DNA of 64,000 nucleotides from Pollutiaquabacter sp046052345 (GTDB taxonomy: Bacteria; Bacteroidota; Bacteroidia; AKYH767-A; 2013-40CM-41-45): positions 48,822-112,821 of the forward strand of contig JBJOMN010000003.1 in assembly GCA_046052345.1 (NCBI GenBank). The letters are read 5' to 3'. Within the stretch, counting starts at the first letter, position 1. Every line of letters starts with the position of its first letter. Of the stretch, positions 6,259 through 14,347 are shown one piece after another. Below the pieces are notes generated by a model. It did not search any database and was not told the DNA's origin. It was given only the letters and a program-made list of their open reading frames with translations. A program made the translations under genes and the position numbers.

Positions 6259-8625
6259 ATGGAGCTGAATTACCTCGAAGAACTCAATGAGCCGCAACGC
6301 GCGGCAGTCACCCACACCGAGGGGCCTGTGATGATCATCGCCGGTGCAGGGTCCGGCAAGACCCGTGTGCTGACCTACCGGATCGCCCACATGATCCGTA
6401 ACGGCATCGACCCTTTCAACATCCTTTCACTGACGTTCACCAACAAGGCGGCGAAAGAAATGCGCGAACGGATCGGGACCGTGGTCGGCGCAGAGGCGCG
6501 TAACATCTGGATGGGAACCTTCCATGCTGTCTTCGCCAAGATTCTCAGGATTGAAGCAGACAAGCTGGGATATCCTTCCAACTTCACCATCTACGACACC
6601 GACGACGCAAAAAGCCTGATGAAGGATATCCTTCGCGAGCAGGGATTGGACGATAAGATCTATAAACCCGACGTGGTCCTCAACAGGATTTCCGCCGCTA
6701 AGAACAATCTTTACTCGTGGCAGGAATATCAGGCCAACGCCAATTTCGTCAGCGATGACATTTCCTCCGGACGGCCGAAGACAGGGCTGCTCTTCGAACT
6801 GTATGTCAAACGGTGTTTCAAGGCGTCCGGAATGGATTTCGACGACCTGCTGTTTAACATGCACCTGCTGCTGTCCAGATTCCCCGATGTGCTTTACAAA
6901 TACCAGCATAAGTTCCGGTATGTCATGGTGGACGAGTTCCAGGACACGAACTACGCCCAGTACACCATATTGCGCAAGCTGGCGGCGGCCTTCGAGAACA
7001 TCTGCGTGGTAGGCGACGACGCGCAGTCCATCTATGCGTTCCGTGGCGCCAACATACAGAACATCCTTTCCTTCGAGCGCGATTATCCGGACCTGAAGGT
7101 GTTCAAGCTGGAGCAGAATTACCGTTCTACCAATACCATTGTCCAGGCAGCCAACAGCGTCATTGCCAAGAACCAGAAGCAGCTGAAGAAGGTGGTCTGG
7201 ACCGAAAACACGCAAGGAGACAGGATACAGCTGCTGCGCGCACTGAGTGACAACGAAGAAGGGATGATGGTAGCCAACTCCATCTTCGAAACCAAAGTCA
7301 ATAACAGGTGGCATAACAGCGATTTTGCCATCCTCTACAGGACCAATGCGCAGTCCCGGTCCATGGAAGAGGCCCTACGCCGGCTCAATATCCCTTACCG
7401 TATCTACGGCGGACTCTCCTTCTATAAGCGTAAAGAGATAAAGGACCTTCTGGCGTATTTCCGGCTGATCATCAACCCGCACGATGAAGAGGCCCTCAAA
7501 CGGATCATCAACGTTCCGGCTCGCGGGATCGGAAAGACGACCATCGATAAACTGGTAGTCACCTCCGCTGAAAAGGATACATCGGTCTGGACGGTCGTAG
7601 ACGATCCTGTGACCAACGCCGCAGGCCTTAACGCGGGTACTTTGGGCCGCATCAACGATTTTGTCACCATGATCAAGAGCTTCCGTGTGAAGCTCAAGAC
7701 CGTCGATGCCTGGGAACTTGCCAGTCAGGTCGCCGCTTCGACCGGTTTTCTGAGGGAACTTTATGAAGACAAGACTCCCGAAGGGCTGAGCCGCTACGAG
7801 AACGTGCAGGAGTTGCTTAACGGTATCCGGGAATTCACGGAAACCGGCCGCAGCATCACTCCGCGCGGCGACGACGAGGCTTCCCAGGAAAACGGCGGAC
7901 TTCGTACGCTGGATCTGTTCATGCAGGATATCGCCCTGCTGACCGATGCGGACGACGAAGGCGAGAAGGATGACGATGTGGTTTCGCTCATGACCATACA
8001 CGCCGCCAAAGGACTAGAGTTCAGGTCGGTGTATGTGGTCGGTATGGAAGAGAACCTGTTCCCCTCCCAGCTTTCCCTGGATTCCCGGGAAGACCTGGAG
8101 GAGGAACGTCGTTTATTCTACGTCGCCATTACCCGCGCAGAGAACCGGCTTACATTGTCATATGCGAATTCACGGTACCGTTGGGGTAACCTGGTGAGTA
8201 ACGATCCCAGCCGCTTCCTGGAAGAGATTTCCCCCGAATTTCTCGAGGAATCAGGTCCCCGCCCCACACGCCGCCCGTTGCCCTTTGAGGAAACACCCGA
8301 CCGTTGGGATCAGCGTTACGACGGAAAAAGGTCGCGCACTCCGGCAGCCGTCAAATCCCCGGGAGAGCGTGCTGCTCCTCCTGTCCCCAAGCCGGTTCCC
8401 TCCAACTTGAAAAAGGTCAGCTCTTCGGATGTTCGAAGTTTTGTTGGTGATGACACTTCAGGGATCGAGGCGGGTATGGAGGTGGTGCACGAGCGCTTCG
8501 GCAAGGGAAAAGTGCTGCTGGTGGAGGGTAAAGCGCCCGATCTGAAGGCGACCGTTTTCTTTCCCGGAGTCGGCAACAAACAGTTGCTGCTCAAGTTCGC
8601 CAAGCTGCGGATTGTTGCGAATTGA
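6259..8625 (+). CDS. uvrD: UvrD/PcrA-type ATP-dependent DNA helicase
   Basis: 788 residues from ATG 6259-6261; a TTG directly before it is in frame. All superfamily 1A helicase motifs are intact: Q-motif LNEPQRAAV, Walker A AGAGSGKT (28-35), Walker B VMVDEFQDTN, motif III VVGDDAQSIYAFRGA, motif IV LEQNYRST, motif V LMTIHAAKGLEF and motif VI LFYVAITRAENRL. The C-terminus (GMEVVHERFGKGKVL..GNKQLLLKFAKL) is the PcrA/UvrD Tudor-like domain, which contacts RNA polymerase in the family. The predicted role is 3'-5' unwinding in nucleotide excision repair, mismatch repair and removal of RecA or stalled polymerase. Confidence 0.93.
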   Translation: MELNYLEELNEPQRAAVTHTEGPVMIIAGAGSGKTRVLTYRIAHMIRNGIDPFNILSLTFTNKAAKEMRERIGTVVGAEARNIWMGTFHAVFAKILRIEADKLGYPSNFTIYDTDDAKSLMKDILREQGLDDKIYKPDVVLNRISAAKNNLYSWQEYQANANFVSDDISSGRPKTGLLFELYVKRCFKASGMDFDDLLFNMHLLLSRFPDVLYKYQHKFRYVMVDEFQDTNYAQYTILRKLAAAFENICVVGDDAQSIYAFRGANIQNILSFERDYPDLKVFKLEQNYRSTNTIVQAANSVIAKNQKQLKKVVWTENTQGDRIQLLRALSDNEEGMMVANSIFETKVNNRWHNSDFAILYRTNAQSRSMEEALRRLNIPYRIYGGLSFYKRKEIKDLLAYFRLIINPHDEEALKRIINVPARGIGKTTIDKLVVTSAEKDTSVWTVVDDPVTNAAGLNAGTLGRINDFVTMIKSFRVKLKTVDAWELASQVAASTGFLRELYEDKTPEGLSRYENVQELLNGIREFTETGRSITPRGDDEASQENGGLRTLDLFMQDIALLTDADDEGEKDDDVVSLMTIHAAKGLEFRSVYVVGMEENLFPSQLSLDSREDLEEERRLFYVAITRAENRLTLSYANSRYRWGNLVSNDPSRFLEEISPEFLEESGPRPTRRPLPFEETPDRWDQRYDGKRSRTPAAVKSPGERAAPPVPKPVPSNLKKVSSSDVRSFVGDDTSGIEAGMEVVHERFGKGKVLLVEGKAPDLKATVFFPGVGNKQLLLKFAKLRIVAN

Positions 8626-8636
8626 TCAGATATTCC

Positions 8637-8644
8637 TATCTTTG
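8637..8644 (+). promoter_or_regulatory. -7 promoter box TATCTTTG for the DUF4290-murA unit
   Basis: TATCTTTG is a full match to TAnnTTTG, with a TTG at 8622-8624 upstream. It lies 70 bases before the DUF4290 ATG. Confidence 0.55.
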
Positions 8645-8713
8645 TCCTGTTAGCGGTTACTGTCAGCCCTGTCGCTTTTTGCAGGCTCCCGCTTCCCCAA
8701 ACTCCTCTTACGA

Positions 8714-9388
8714 ATGGCTAAATCGAAACGGCTCCAGCCGAACGTCGACAGTGTCGAATACAATACCCGACGCGAACACCTCATTATTTCCGAATACGGA
8801 CGGAACGTCCAGAAGATGGTCGAGCATGCCGTCACGGTTGAGGACAGGGAGAAGCGCAATCAGCTCGCCCAGACCATCGTAAACGTGATGGGTTACCTTA
8901 ATCCCCAGCTGCGGGAGACGGTGGACTACAAGCACAAGCTCTGGGACCATCTCATCATCATCTCGGATTTCAAACTGGATGTGGATTCCCCATATCCTGT
9001 GCCGACACGTGAGAATGCCCGTTTGAAACCCGCCCGCATCGCCTATCCCTCCGGAGAAGTGGAATACAAGTTCTACGGAAAGACAATGGAGGATATGATC
9101 CGTCGCATCTCTTCCATGGAGGAAGGCCCCAGGAAGGAGCAGTTCGCACGAAATCTGGCCAATTACATGAAGATGTCCTATCTCACCTGGAACAAGGATT
9201 CCGTAGAGGACACTACCATTCTATCCCACCTTGAGGAGCTTTCCGGCGGTCAGTTGCGTCTGGCGGAAACGGCACGGCTCAACCATACCAATGAGATGCT
9301 CGCACTCAGCAAGGAGAAGATCCGCGAGAACAGCATCAAGGTGGTCCGCAACAACAAACGCGGCAACCGCAACAAACGGAAGAAGTGA
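8714..9388 (+). CDS. DUF4290 family protein
   Basis: 224 residues, cytoplasmic (no signal peptide or membrane segment). It carries the family's signature stretches VEYNTRREHLIISEYGRNVQ and TIVNVMGYLNPQLRETVDYK, followed by KLWDHLIIISDF. The C-terminus is a strongly basic tail (NNKRGNRNKRKK) that could bind nucleic acid. Function is unknown. The gene is placed directly before murA, an arrangement I recall from other Bacteroidota, which hints at a role linked to the cell envelope or cell cycle. That link is inference. Confidence 0.85.
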   Translation: MAKSKRLQPNVDSVEYNTRREHLIISEYGRNVQKMVEHAVTVEDREKRNQLAQTIVNVMGYLNPQLRETVDYKHKLWDHLIIISDFKLDVDSPYPVPTRENARLKPARIAYPSGEVEYKFYGKTMEDMIRRISSMEEGPRKEQFARNLANYMKMSYLTWNKDSVEDTTILSHLEELSGGQLRLAETARLNHTNEMLALSKEKIRENSIKVVRNNKRGNRNKRKK

Positions 9389-9523
9389 GCTGAAACCCCT
9401 CGGGGGATTTATTACCGATTTTCCTGTTAAAAACTTTTGTACCCGCTCTACAGTGAAGCGGGATCCCGTTCGACCTTCGTGTCCGGGAGGAATGTGTTTT
9501 CTCCCTTCAACCGCATCCGGGAA

Positions 9524-10837
9524 ATGGGTAACAGTTTTGAAATCATCGGAGGAACCGAACTTCACGGCGAGATAGTGCCGCAAGGAGCCAAGAACGAGGC
9601 GTTGCAGATCCTTTGCGCAACGTTACTCACGCCGGAAAGGACCATCATACGGAACATTCCCGACATACGGGATGTCAATAAGCTTATCGAGCTGCTGCAG
9701 CACCTGGGTGTAAGGGTGGAACAGACCGGTGTCCTCAAGGGGGAGTTCGCATTCGAGGCCAAGGATATTAATCTGGATTACCTGGAGTCCGCCGACTTCC
9801 GGAAGCAGGCTGCCGCACTGAGAGGCTCCATCATGATCGTAGGGCCGCTGCTGGCCCGGTACGGATATGCCAAGATTCCCAAGCCCGGCGGCGACAAGAT
9901 CGGCCGCCGCAGGCTCGATACCCACTTCATCGGGTTCCAGCAACTGGGAGCAGAGTTCGTCTATTCCGAAGAGGAAAGCTTCTATACGGTAAAAGCCAAG
10001 CGCCTTAAAGGCACCTACATGCTGCTTGACGAGGCTTCCGTGACCGGCACCGCGAACATCGTCATGGCAGCCGTACTCGCGGAAGGCACCACCACCATCT
10101 ACAATGCAGCCTGCGAGCCCTATGTGCAGCAACTTTGCAGCATGCTCAACAGGATGGGAGCGAAGATTTCCGGAATCGGATCCAACCTTCTTGTCATAGA
10201 AGGAGTATCCTCGTTGAAAGGCACGGAGCATAAGATGCTTCCTGATATGATCGAGATCGGCTCGTTCATCGGTCTGGCGGCCATGACCAAGTCGGAACTT
10301 ACCATCAAGGATGTGAGCTACGACAGCCTTGGAATCATCCCCGACACTTTCAAACGTCTGGGTATCCGCATGGAGCGCCGCGGTGACGACCTGTACATCC
10401 CCCGCCAGGAGCGCTACGAGATAGATACCTTCATCGACGGATCCATTCTCACGGTTGCCGACCAGATTTGGCCCGGCTTCACCCCGGACCTTCTCAGCGT
10501 GGTGTTGGTCACCGCCACCCAGGCGGCAGGTACCGTGCTGGTGCATCAGAAGATGTTCGAAAGCCGACTGTTCTTCGTGGATAAGCTGATTGATATGGGC
10601 GCGCAGATCATCCTGTGTGATCCCCACAGGGCCACGGTGATCGGACTGGACCGTAAATTCCCCCTCAAGGGCATCCAGATGACTTCTCCCGATATCAGGG
10701 CAGGGGTGGCCTTGCTGATTGCGGCCCTTTCCGCAAAAGGCAAATCCGTCATCCATAACATCGAGCAGATCGACCGCGGATATCAGAGGATCGATGAACG
10801 ACTCAACGCTCTGGGAGCCCAGATACGGCGTGTTTAA
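9524..10837 (+). CDS. murA: UDP-N-acetylglucosamine 1-carboxyvinyltransferase (Cys-to-Asp active site)
   Basis: 437 residues from ATG 9524 (a TTG opening at 9437 is unlikely). MurA transfers enolpyruvate from PEP to UDP-GlcNAc, the first committed step of peptidoglycan synthesis. Recognised segments are GAKNEALQILCATLL at the N-terminus, RGSIMIVGPLLARYG, LAEGTTTIYNAACEPYVQQLC and the C-terminal INNIEQIDRGY-like repeat. The loop that carries the catalytic Cys115 in E. coli (PGGCTIG) reads PGGDKIG here, with Asp124 in its place. An Asp there keeps activity and makes MurA insensitive to fosfomycin in mycobacteria and chlamydia. A weak -7-like box (AACTTTTG, 9432-9439) may drive it separately from DUF4290. 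Confidence 0.95.
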   Translation: MGNSFEIIGGTELHGEIVPQGAKNEALQILCATLLTPERTIIRNIPDIRDVNKLIELLQHLGVRVEQTGVLKGEFAFEAKDINLDYLESADFRKQAAALRGSIMIVGPLLARYGYAKIPKPGGDKIGRRRLDTHFIGFQQLGAEFVYSEEESFYTVKAKRLKGTYMLLDEASVTGTANIVMAAVLAEGTTTIYNAACEPYVQQLCSMLNRMGAKISGIGSNLLVIEGVSSLKGTEHKMLPDMIEIGSFIGLAAMTKSELTIKDVSYDSLGIIPDTFKRLGIRMERRGDDLYIPRQERYEIDTFIDGSILTVADQIWPGFTPDLLSVVLVTATQAAGTVLVHQKMFESRLFFVDKLIDMGAQIILCDPHRATVIGLDRKFPLKGIQMTSPDIRAGVALLIAALSAKGKSVIHNIEQIDRGYQRIDERLNALGAQIRRV

Positions 10838-10880
10838 CCTGCCTGAAAATTCTATTTTTCTTAAAATCAACGGATTTCGC

Positions 10881-10888
10881 TAATTTTG
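10881..10888 (+). promoter_or_regulatory. -7 promoter box TAATTTTG
   Basis: Full match to TAnnTTTG, 52 bases before the thioredoxin-like gene and only six bases before the sigma-54-like element at 10895. The gene may have two alternative promoters. Confidence 0.5.
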
Positions 10889-10894
10889 CAACCG

Positions 10895-10910
10895 TTGGCA
10901 GGGAATTTGT
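10895..10910 (+). promoter_or_regulatory. Sigma-54-like (-24/-12) promoter before the thioredoxin-like gene
   Basis: TTGGCAGGGAATTTGT carries TTGGCA at -24 and TTTG at -12, with GG (10897-10898) and GT (10909-10910) ten bases apart as sigma-54 requires. The final C of the -12 GC is T. Transcription would start near 10921, giving a leader of about 20 bases. Confidence 0.45.
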
Positions 10911-10939
10911 CATAATCACCGCGTCAAACAACGTATCCT

Positions 10940-11455
10940 ATGAAACGTATCCTCCTTCTACTCGTCTCGCTAACGATTGTCCAGCTCTCCTCGGCTCAGG
11001 CTCTGCTGAAAGGAACTGACGTCGGCAATCTTGCACCTGAAATCAACCTTCCGACTCCGGAGGGCAAGATGTTACCGCTCTCCTCTTTGAAGGGGAAAAT
11101 GGTGCTTATCGATTTCTGGGCATCTTGGTGCGGCCCCTGCCGTGGTGAAAACCCGAACGTCGTCAAAGCATATAACACGTTCAAGGATCAGACGTTCAAG
11201 AATGCGAAAGGGTTCACCGTTTACGGAGTATCCCTCGACAAAGCCAAAGACCCGTGGGTCAATGCCATCAAACAGGACGGCCTCATCTGGCCCAATCACG
11301 TTTCAGATCTGAAATGGTGGTACTCTGACGCCGGCCGCGCCTATGGCGTACAGTCCATCCCCACCAACTGGCTGATAGACGGAAACGGGGTCATCGTCGA
11401 CCGCAACCTCCGTGGAGCAGCGCTGGAGGATGCGCTTAAGAAACAACTCAAATAA
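10940..11455 (+). CDS. Exported thioredoxin/TlpA-like thiol-disulfide protein
   Basis: 171 residues. Signal peptide 1-20 (MKRILLLLVSLTIVQLSSAQ). The rest is a TlpA/AhpC-TSA-type thioredoxin fold with the redox motif WASWCGPCRGENP, the family's YGVSLD strand and the cis-Pro loop YGVQSIPTNWLIDGNG. It is expected to act as a periplasmic thiol-disulfide oxidoreductase. It is a single gene, flanked by a possible sigma-54-like promoter and a strong terminator. The natural partner cannot be told from the sequence. Confidence 0.88.
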   Translation: MKRILLLLVSLTIVQLSSAQALLKGTDVGNLAPEINLPTPEGKMLPLSSLKGKMVLIDFWASWCGPCRGENPNVVKAYNTFKDQTFKNAKGFTVYGVSLDKAKDPWVNAIKQDGLIWPNHVSDLKWWYSDAGRAYGVQSIPTNWLIDGNGVIVDRNLRGAALEDALKKQLK

Positions 11456-11481
11456 GCACGGTTAGCCCATAAAACGAACGG

Positions 11482-11510
11482 ACAGAAGGCAAATGCCTTC
11501 TGTTTTTTTA
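11482..11510 (+). terminator. Rho-independent terminator
   Basis: ACAGAAGGC (11482-11490) pairs with GCCTTCTGT (11495-11503) around an AAAT loop, followed by seven T's. The T-run flows directly into the -7 box at 11509. Confidence 0.9.
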
Positions 11511-11516
11511 TTTTTG
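11509..11516 (+). promoter_or_regulatory. -7 promoter box TATTTTTG for grpE-dnaJ
   Basis: TATTTTTG matches TAnnTTTG and overlaps the T-run of the preceding terminator. It lies about 110 bases before grpE. Confidence 0.4.
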
Positions 11517-11547
11517 TGAGCCTGACAATTTGGCTTCCCGCGGCCGC

Positions 11548-11563
11548 TTGGCAGAATCATTGT
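11548..11563 (+). promoter_or_regulatory. Sigma-54-like (-24/-12) promoter before grpE
   Basis: TTGGCAGAATCATTGT has GG at 11550-11551 and GT at 11562-11563, ten bases apart, with the -24 TTGGCA and -12 TTG parts of the sigma-54 consensus. It would start transcription near 11574, about 54 bases before grpE. The -12 C is replaced by T, as at 10910. Confidence 0.45.
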
Positions 11564-11627
11564 CCCTTATTTCAGAGTCCTTGCTAAGCCTGATTTCCTC
11601 GTAATTTCAATAAAATATACTCTTTCA

Positions 11628-12149
11628 ATGACCAATATGACAGAAGATACCCCCGGCGGACAGACCGGTGAACACGAGTTACAGGACGCTAAAGTCGAGC
11701 AGTCCGATCCCGTGGCGTTGATGGAAGCCGCCCTCTCCGAATCCCAGGACAAATACCTGAGGTTGGTAGCTGAGTTCGAAAATTACAAGAAGCGTACGGT
11801 ACGTGAGCGGATGGACCTGATCAAGACGGCGGCATCTGAAAGTATTCTGGCTGTTTTGCCGGTCATGGATGATTTCGAACGTGCCATCAAGGCGGGAACA
11901 GATACCGGCAATCCCGTTGCAGAAGGGATATTGCTGATCTACAACAAACTGAAGTCTGCCCTGGAGGCTAAAGGCCTGAAGCCGATGGACGCCGTCGGTC
12001 AGCCTTTCGATTCCGAGCTCCACGATGCGATCGTACAGGCTCCGGCACCCGGTGATGATGCAAAAGGAAAGGTGCTGGAAGAACTGACGAAAGGATATTT
12101 CCTGAACGATAAAGTGCTCCGGCATGCAAAGGTCGTAGTAGCCGTTTGA
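11628..12149 (+). CDS. grpE: Nucleotide exchange factor GrpE
   Basis: 173 residues (a second ATG at 11637 is also possible). A long N-terminal coiled helix (ESQDKYLRLVAEFENYKKRTVRERMDL) is followed by the C-terminal beta-domain pattern GQPFDSELHDAIVQ and GYFLNDKVLRHAKVVVA. GrpE promotes ADP/ATP exchange on DnaK. The N-terminus is acidic and disordered. It is 22 bp before dnaJ, so the pair is an operon; dnaK is not in this window. Regulation by heat shock is expected, and a sigma-54-like element is present upstream. Confidence 0.95.
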   Translation: MTNMTEDTPGGQTGEHELQDAKVEQSDPVALMEAALSESQDKYLRLVAEFENYKKRTVRERMDLIKTAASESILAVLPVMDDFERAIKAGTDTGNPVAEGILLIYNKLKSALEAKGLKPMDAVGQPFDSELHDAIVQAPAPGDDAKGKVLEELTKGYFLNDKVLRHAKVVVAV

Positions 12150-12171
12150 TAGCCCTGATGAAAGATTAAAA

Positions 12172-13320
12172 ATGGCAAAGCGAGACTATTACGAAATATT
12201 GGGAGTGGCGAAAAACGCCTCCGATGCCGACATCAAGAAAGCCTACCGGCAGCAGGCGATGAAGTTCCACCCCGACCGAAATCCCGGCGACAAGGAGGCG
12301 GAAGAGAAGTTCAAAGAAGCGGCGGAGGCCTACGAAGTGCTTAGCGACGCGGATAAACGCAAACGCTACGACCAGTTCGGTCATCAGGGTGTAGGCGGAA
12401 ACGGCGGGTTCGGAGCAGGCGGAGGGATGTCCATGGAGGATATCTTCTCCCATTTCGGTGACGTATTCGGGGAGGGAAGTCCGTTCGAAGGATTTTTCGG
12501 CGGTAGCCGCGGGGGCAGGCGGGTCAACCGCGGTTCCAACCTGCGCATCAAGGTCCGTCTCACGCTGGAGGAGATCGCCAACGGCGTCGAGAAAAAAATC
12601 AAAGTCAACAAGTTCATTCCCTGCTCCGGTTGCAAAGGTAGCGGGGCGCAGGATTCCGGCTCCTTTTCCAAGTGCACCACCTGTAACGGTTCAGGACAGG
12701 TACACCGTGTCACCAACACTTTTATCGGGCAGATGCGTACCACCTCCACCTGTCCGAATTGCAGCGGTGAGGGGCAGGTGATCGCCAACAAGTGCAAGAA
12801 GTGTACAGGTTCCGGTCTCGAACGTGGCGAAGAGGTGATCTCCGTCAACATTCCGGCCGGAGTGGGAGAGGGCATGCAGCTGACGGTCACCGGCAAGGGC
12901 AATGCTGCCGAACGCGGAGGAATATCCGGAGACCTGCTTATCGTCATCGAAGAAGCGCCGCACGAATCACTGACACGCGACGGTCAACACCTGTTGTATG
13001 ACCTTTACATCAGTTTCATCGATGCGGCACTGGGCACATCCGTGGAAATTCCTACGTTGGAAGGGAAAGCAAAAGTAAAACTCGATGCCGGCACCCAGGC
13101 CGGTAAAGTCTTGCGGTTAAAAGGCAAGGGCCTGCCATCCGTCAACAGCTACGGTCGTGGCGATATCCTGGTCAATGTGAATGTGTGGACACCCCAGCAG
13201 TTGAATGCCGAGGAAAAAAAGGTCCTTGAGAAGCTGAGGGAGTCCGCCAATTTCAAGCCCAATCCCGGCAAAAATGATAAGAGCTTTTATGAAAAGATGA
13301 GGGAGTTCTTTCACTCCTGA
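12172..13320 (+). CDS. dnaJ: Chaperone DnaJ
   Basis: 382 residues, full-length type I DnaJ. The J domain at the N-terminus has the HPD motif (KFHPDRNPGD). A Gly-rich linker (GGNGGFGAGGGMSMEDIF) follows. The zinc-finger domain has four CxxCxGxG repeats: CSGCKGSG, CTTCNGSG, CPNCSGEG and CKKCTGSG. The C-terminal substrate-binding domain ends at FYEKMREFF. DnaJ stimulates the DnaK ATPase and delivers unfolded clients. It is co-transcribed with grpE and closed by the terminator at 13344. Confidence 0.97.
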   Translation: MAKRDYYEILGVAKNASDADIKKAYRQQAMKFHPDRNPGDKEAEEKFKEAAEAYEVLSDADKRKRYDQFGHQGVGGNGGFGAGGGMSMEDIFSHFGDVFGEGSPFEGFFGGSRGGRRVNRGSNLRIKVRLTLEEIANGVEKKIKVNKFIPCSGCKGSGAQDSGSFSKCTTCNGSGQVHRVTNTFIGQMRTTSTCPNCSGEGQVIANKCKKCTGSGLERGEEVISVNIPAGVGEGMQLTVTGKGNAAERGGISGDLLIVIEEAPHESLTRDGQHLLYDLYISFIDAALGTSVEIPTLEGKAKVKLDAGTQAGKVLRLKGKGLPSVNSYGRGDILVNVNVWTPQQLNAEEKKVLEKLRESANFKPNPGKNDKSFYEKMREFFHS

Positions 13321-13343
13321 GCTCGTTGCGGTTTTGTAAGAAT

Positions 13344-13373
13344 ATCCCGGCTGCCGAATCGCCGGGATTTTTA
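13344..13373 (+). terminator. Rho-independent terminator of grpE-dnaJ
   Basis: ATCCCGGC (13344-13351) pairs with GCCGGGAT (13361-13368), followed by five T's. The T-run merges into the next -7 box. Confidence 0.85.
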
Positions 13374-13379
13374 ATTTTG
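13372..13379 (+). promoter_or_regulatory. -7 promoter box TAATTTTG for the ABC exporter operon
   Basis: Full match to TAnnTTTG beginning in the terminator T-run and ending 15 bases before the ATG at 13395. Confidence 0.5.
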
Positions 13380-13394
13380 GACTTTTACTCCGTT

Positions 13395-14336
13395 ATGAAC
13401 ATCATTGAAGTAGCACATGTCACCAAGCGCTATTCAGGCCATGTGGCCCTGGATAATGTCTCCTTGTCTTTTCCCTCAGGAAGTGTTTTCGGGCTTCTGG
13501 GTCCGAACGGAGCCGGCAAGACCTCGCTGATCCGACTCATCACCCGTATCACCGGTCCCGACGAAGGGAAGATCCTGTTCAAGGGCGAGCCTTTGGAGTC
13601 ACACCACCTCATCCGGATGGGGTATCTTCCGGAGGAGCGTGGCCTTTACCGAAAAATGGAAGTAGGGGAGCAGGCGCTCTATCTTGCGCGGCTGAAAGGA
13701 CTTTCCCGTCAGGACGCTATGAAGCGGCTCAAGGAGTGGTTCGAGAAATTCGGCATTCAGAGCTGGTGGAACCGTAAAGTGGAAGAGCTGTCGAAAGGCA
13801 TGGCCCAGAAGGTGCAGTTCATCACCACCGTCCTGCACGACCCGGAGTTCGTCATCCTGGACGAGCCGTTTACCGGCTTCGACCCCATTAACGCAGAACT
13901 CGTGAAGAACGAGCTGCTTGCGCTGCGAAAGAACGGGACGACCATCGTCCTTTCGACCCACCGCATGGAAAGCGTGGAGGAACTTTGCTCTCACATCGCA
14001 CTCATCAACAGGTCGAAAGTCATACTGGAGGGTTCCGTGAAAGACATCCGACACCGTTTTCGGACGCATGCCTACAAGGTCCGCTTCTCCGGAGAACCTT
14101 CCGCTTTTGTTTCCGCGCTGGGGGCATCCGGTGAACTGGCCGGAATGATTCCGGAAGACGATGTCCTTGTAGCAACGGTGCGCTTGTCCTCTTCGACTAC
14201 CACTAATGATTTCCTGAAAGCGGTAATGCCGTCCGCAGCTATCCTCGGACTGGAAGAGATAGTTCCGGACATGAACGACATTTTCATCCGCCAAGTGAAT
14301 GCGGATCCGATGACCACCTCCACTGTTAACGCCTGA
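13395..14336 (+). CDS. ABC transporter ATP-binding protein (NatA-like)
   Basis: 313 residues from ATG 13395; a longer opening at 13326 would run through the terminator. The ATPase domain is intact: Walker A GPNGAGKTS, Q-loop region MGYLPEERGLYRKM, signature LSKGMAQKVQF and Walker B FVILDEPFTGFDP. A C-terminal accessory domain follows, as in NatA and DrrA-type subunits. It pairs with the permease starting 11 bp downstream to form an exporter. The substrate (sodium, drug or lipid) cannot be told. Confidence 0.9.
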   Translation: MNIIEVAHVTKRYSGHVALDNVSLSFPSGSVFGLLGPNGAGKTSLIRLITRITGPDEGKILFKGEPLESHHLIRMGYLPEERGLYRKMEVGEQALYLARLKGLSRQDAMKRLKEWFEKFGIQSWWNRKVEELSKGMAQKVQFITTVLHDPEFVILDEPFTGFDPINAELVKNELLALRKNGTTIVLSTHRMESVEELCSHIALINRSKVILEGSVKDIRHRFRTHAYKVRFSGEPSAFVSALGASGELAGMIPEDDVLVATVRLSSSTTTNDFLKAVMPSAAILGLEEIVPDMNDIFIRQVNADPMTTSTVNA

Positions 14337-14347
14337 TACCTCCTTCC

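Noticed and set aside
9623..10870. Long minus-strand reading frame opposite murA
   Set aside because: It has no recognisable domain, no ribosome-binding context, and the opposite strand encodes a clear MurA. Long antisense frames also lie opposite saccharopine dehydrogenase (2176-2991), uvrD (6427-7314) and the PNGase-like gene (35174-36046), as expected for GC-biased codon use.
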